Position numbers and translations under genes: made by a program. From assembly GCF_010983895.1 (NCBI RefSeq), contig NZ_CP048836.1:124001-188000 (forward strand): a stretch of 64,000 bases of DNA, written 5' to 3'. Below the pieces are notes generated by a model. The model saw nothing but the letters and a program-made list of their open reading frames with translations. It was not told the origin of the DNA and made no database searches. The stretch comes from Nitrogeniibacter mangrovi (GTDB lineage Bacteria; Pseudomonadota; Gammaproteobacteria; Burkholderiales; Rhodocyclaceae). Positions 63,007 to 64,000 of this stretch are shown here, in pieces. How positions within the stretch are numbered: the first letter of the stretch is position 1; the number at the start of each line of letters is the position of its first letter.

Positions 63007-63813
63007 ATGAACGAGACCCTGATCCTCGCCGGTGTGCTCGGCAGCGCCATCGGCGCGGTGCTCGGGCTCACCGGCGCCGGCGGTGGCGTGCTGGCCATGC
63101 CGGCGCTGATCATGGGCTTGGGCATGAGCCTGCCCGAGGCGGTGCCGGTCTCGCTCGCCGCGGTATCGCTGGCGGCCGCCACCGGGGCCGTCGTCGGCCT
63201 GCGCCGGGGCGTCGTGCGCTACCGGGCCGCCGGGCTCATGGCGCTGCTGGGGGTGCTCAGTGCTCCGGTGGGCCTTTGGCTGGGGCATCGGCTGCCGCAA
63301 CCGATGCTCACCACCGTGTTCTGCGCGCTCATGCTCTACATCGCCGTGCGCATGCTGCGCAAACCCGCCCGCCCGGCCGATGCCGACGGACCGCACGAGG
63401 CGCGCAACTGCATGCTCGACCCGGCCACCGGGCGCTTCCGCTGGAATACCCGCTGCTCGGCCACGCTGGGGCTCATCGGCTGTACCGCCGGGCTGTTCAC
63501 CGGCATGCTCGGGGTCGGCGGCGGCTTTCTCATCGTGCCCGCCTTTCGCCAGTTCTCCGACCTGTCGATGCAGGCGGCCAGCGCCACCTCGCTGGCGGTC
63601 ATCGCCCTGGTGGCGGCCATCACCGCCTCGGGCAGCCTGATCCACGGCGGCGGCATCGGTACCGACGGCCTGGCCTTCATCGCCACCACCACGCTCGGCC
63701 TGCTGCTGGCGCGCCGTGTCGGCGCGCGCCTGTCCGAGCGCACCCTGCAGCGGCTCCTCGGCGGGGTGATCCTCACCGTGGCCCTCGCCTGGCTGGCGCG
63801 CCAGTATCTTTGA
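63007..63813 (+). CDS. TauE/SafE-family sulfite/sulfonate exporter
   Basis: The 268-residue membrane protein has about seven to eight helices and two repeat signatures: GAVLGLTGAGGGVLAMPALI near the start and GLFTGMLGVGGGFLIVPAF in the second half. Family members export sulfite or organosulfonates. It is 13 bases after the persulfide dioxygenase gene and forms an operon with it, which supports a sulfide-detoxification role. Confidence 0.88.
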   Translation: MNETLILAGVLGSAIGAVLGLTGAGGGVLAMPALIMGLGMSLPEAVPVSLAAVSLAAATGAVVGLRRGVVRYRAAGLMALLGVLSAPVGLWLGHRLPQPMLTTVFCALMLYIAVRMLRKPARPADADGPHEARNCMLDPATGRFRWNTRCSATLGLIGCTAGLFTGMLGVGGGFLIVPAFRQFSDLSMQAASATSLAVIALVAAITASGSLIHGGGIGTDGLAFIATTTLGLLLARRVGARLSERTLQRLLGGVILTVALAWLARQYL

Positions 63814-63829
63814 GGCGCCGTGCCCGGGC

Positions 63830-64000
63830 CTACGGTTTGGGCTCACCCGCCGGGGCCGCGCGCTTGGCCATCAGGCCTTCGAGCAGATCGCCGGGCATGG
63901 GGAAGACGATGGTGTTGCTGCGGTCGTTGGCCACCTGGGTGAGGGTCTGCAGGTAGCGCAGCTGCATGGCGGCGGGGGCCTGGGAGAGCATCTTGGCGGC
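63830..64000 (-). CDS. Stomatin/SPFH-domain protein, C-terminal part (5' partial)
   Basis: Only the last 56 codons are visible; the start lies beyond the right edge. The segment AAKMLSQAPAAMQLRYLQTL followed by SNTIVFPMPGDLLEGL is the C-terminal helix and tail typical of slipin/stomatin band 7 proteins, which scaffold membrane complexes. The gene is convergent with the TauE gene. Confidence 0.8.
   Translation of the reverse strand, partial: AAKMLSQAPAAMQLRYLQTLTQVANDRSNTIVFPMPGDLLEGLMAKRAAPAGEPKP

Overview
The window is GC-rich and densely coded. It reads like a betaproteobacterial chromosome, most likely of the Rhodocyclales (Azoarcus/Thauera-like). The reasons are a complete catechol meta-cleavage pathway, a phasin, PEP-CTERM proteins, several sigma-54 activators, an FtrABCD iron uptake operon and a chromosomal integron tail. 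The taxonomic call is an inference from gene content; no rRNA or other marker is present, and I see no tRNA, rRNA, CRISPR array or transposase.

Layout. Positions 1-1465 are the last cassettes of an integron: a HEPN-like partial gene and a RES-domain gene, each followed by an attC-like site and visibly less GC-rich than the rest. Positions 1633-10686 hold, on the minus strand, an octaheme/TPR cytochrome, an arylsulfatase and an alginate-export-type porin behind a near-perfect sigma-54 promoter, next to a two-component pair (periplasmic-binding-domain kinase plus NtrC-family regulator) that probably drives it. Positions 10862-18687 are the meta-cleavage operon in the order hydroxymuconate semialdehyde dehydrogenase, hydratase, decarboxylase, acetaldehyde dehydrogenase, aldolase, catechol 2,3-dioxygenase, SDR-like protein and tautomerase. 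Large palindromic repeats separate its modules. Together these genes take catechol through the 4-oxalocrotonate branch to pyruvate and acetyl-CoA; the hydrolytic branch enzyme is missing.

Positions 18819-21781 carry a quinone reductase-like flavoprotein, a small unknown gene, PPK2 and a periplasmic TPR protein. Positions 21807-25458 are a tight four-gene operon (thermostable hemolysin family, AMP-dependent ligase, haem-oxygenase-like diiron oxidase, SDR) that looks like a small lipid-metabolite pathway with unknown product. Positions 25669-30412 pair a porin and a phosphate-binding-like protein with a divergent sensor kinase/NtrC-type regulator. A secreted 5'-nucleotidase, a DUF2905 protein and a class V aminotransferase follow. 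Positions 34139-40136 are a type VI secretion island: VgrG, Tle3-like lipase effector and Tli3-like immunity protein.

Positions 40341-64000 hold a phasin, an MFS transporter with a fused glucosylglycerol-phosphate phosphatase/synthase (compatible solute synthesis), feoABC behind a Fur-box-like site, rtcB, msrA, and a PEP-CTERM protein. Next come a methyltransferase fused to a LECT2-like M23 domain, ftrABCD behind another Fur-box-like site, a Yip1 protein, an isochorismatase family gene divergent from a LysR regulator, and a second PEP-CTERM protein. The window ends with a YceI-like lipoprotein, a spermidine-synthase-like protein, a persulfide dioxygenase/TauE pair, and the 3' end of a stomatin/SPFH gene.

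The most unusual items are the methyltransferase/LECT2-like fusion, the hemolysin-family metabolite operon, the integron tail with RES and HEPN-like cassettes, and the covarying palindromes inside the meta-cleavage operon.
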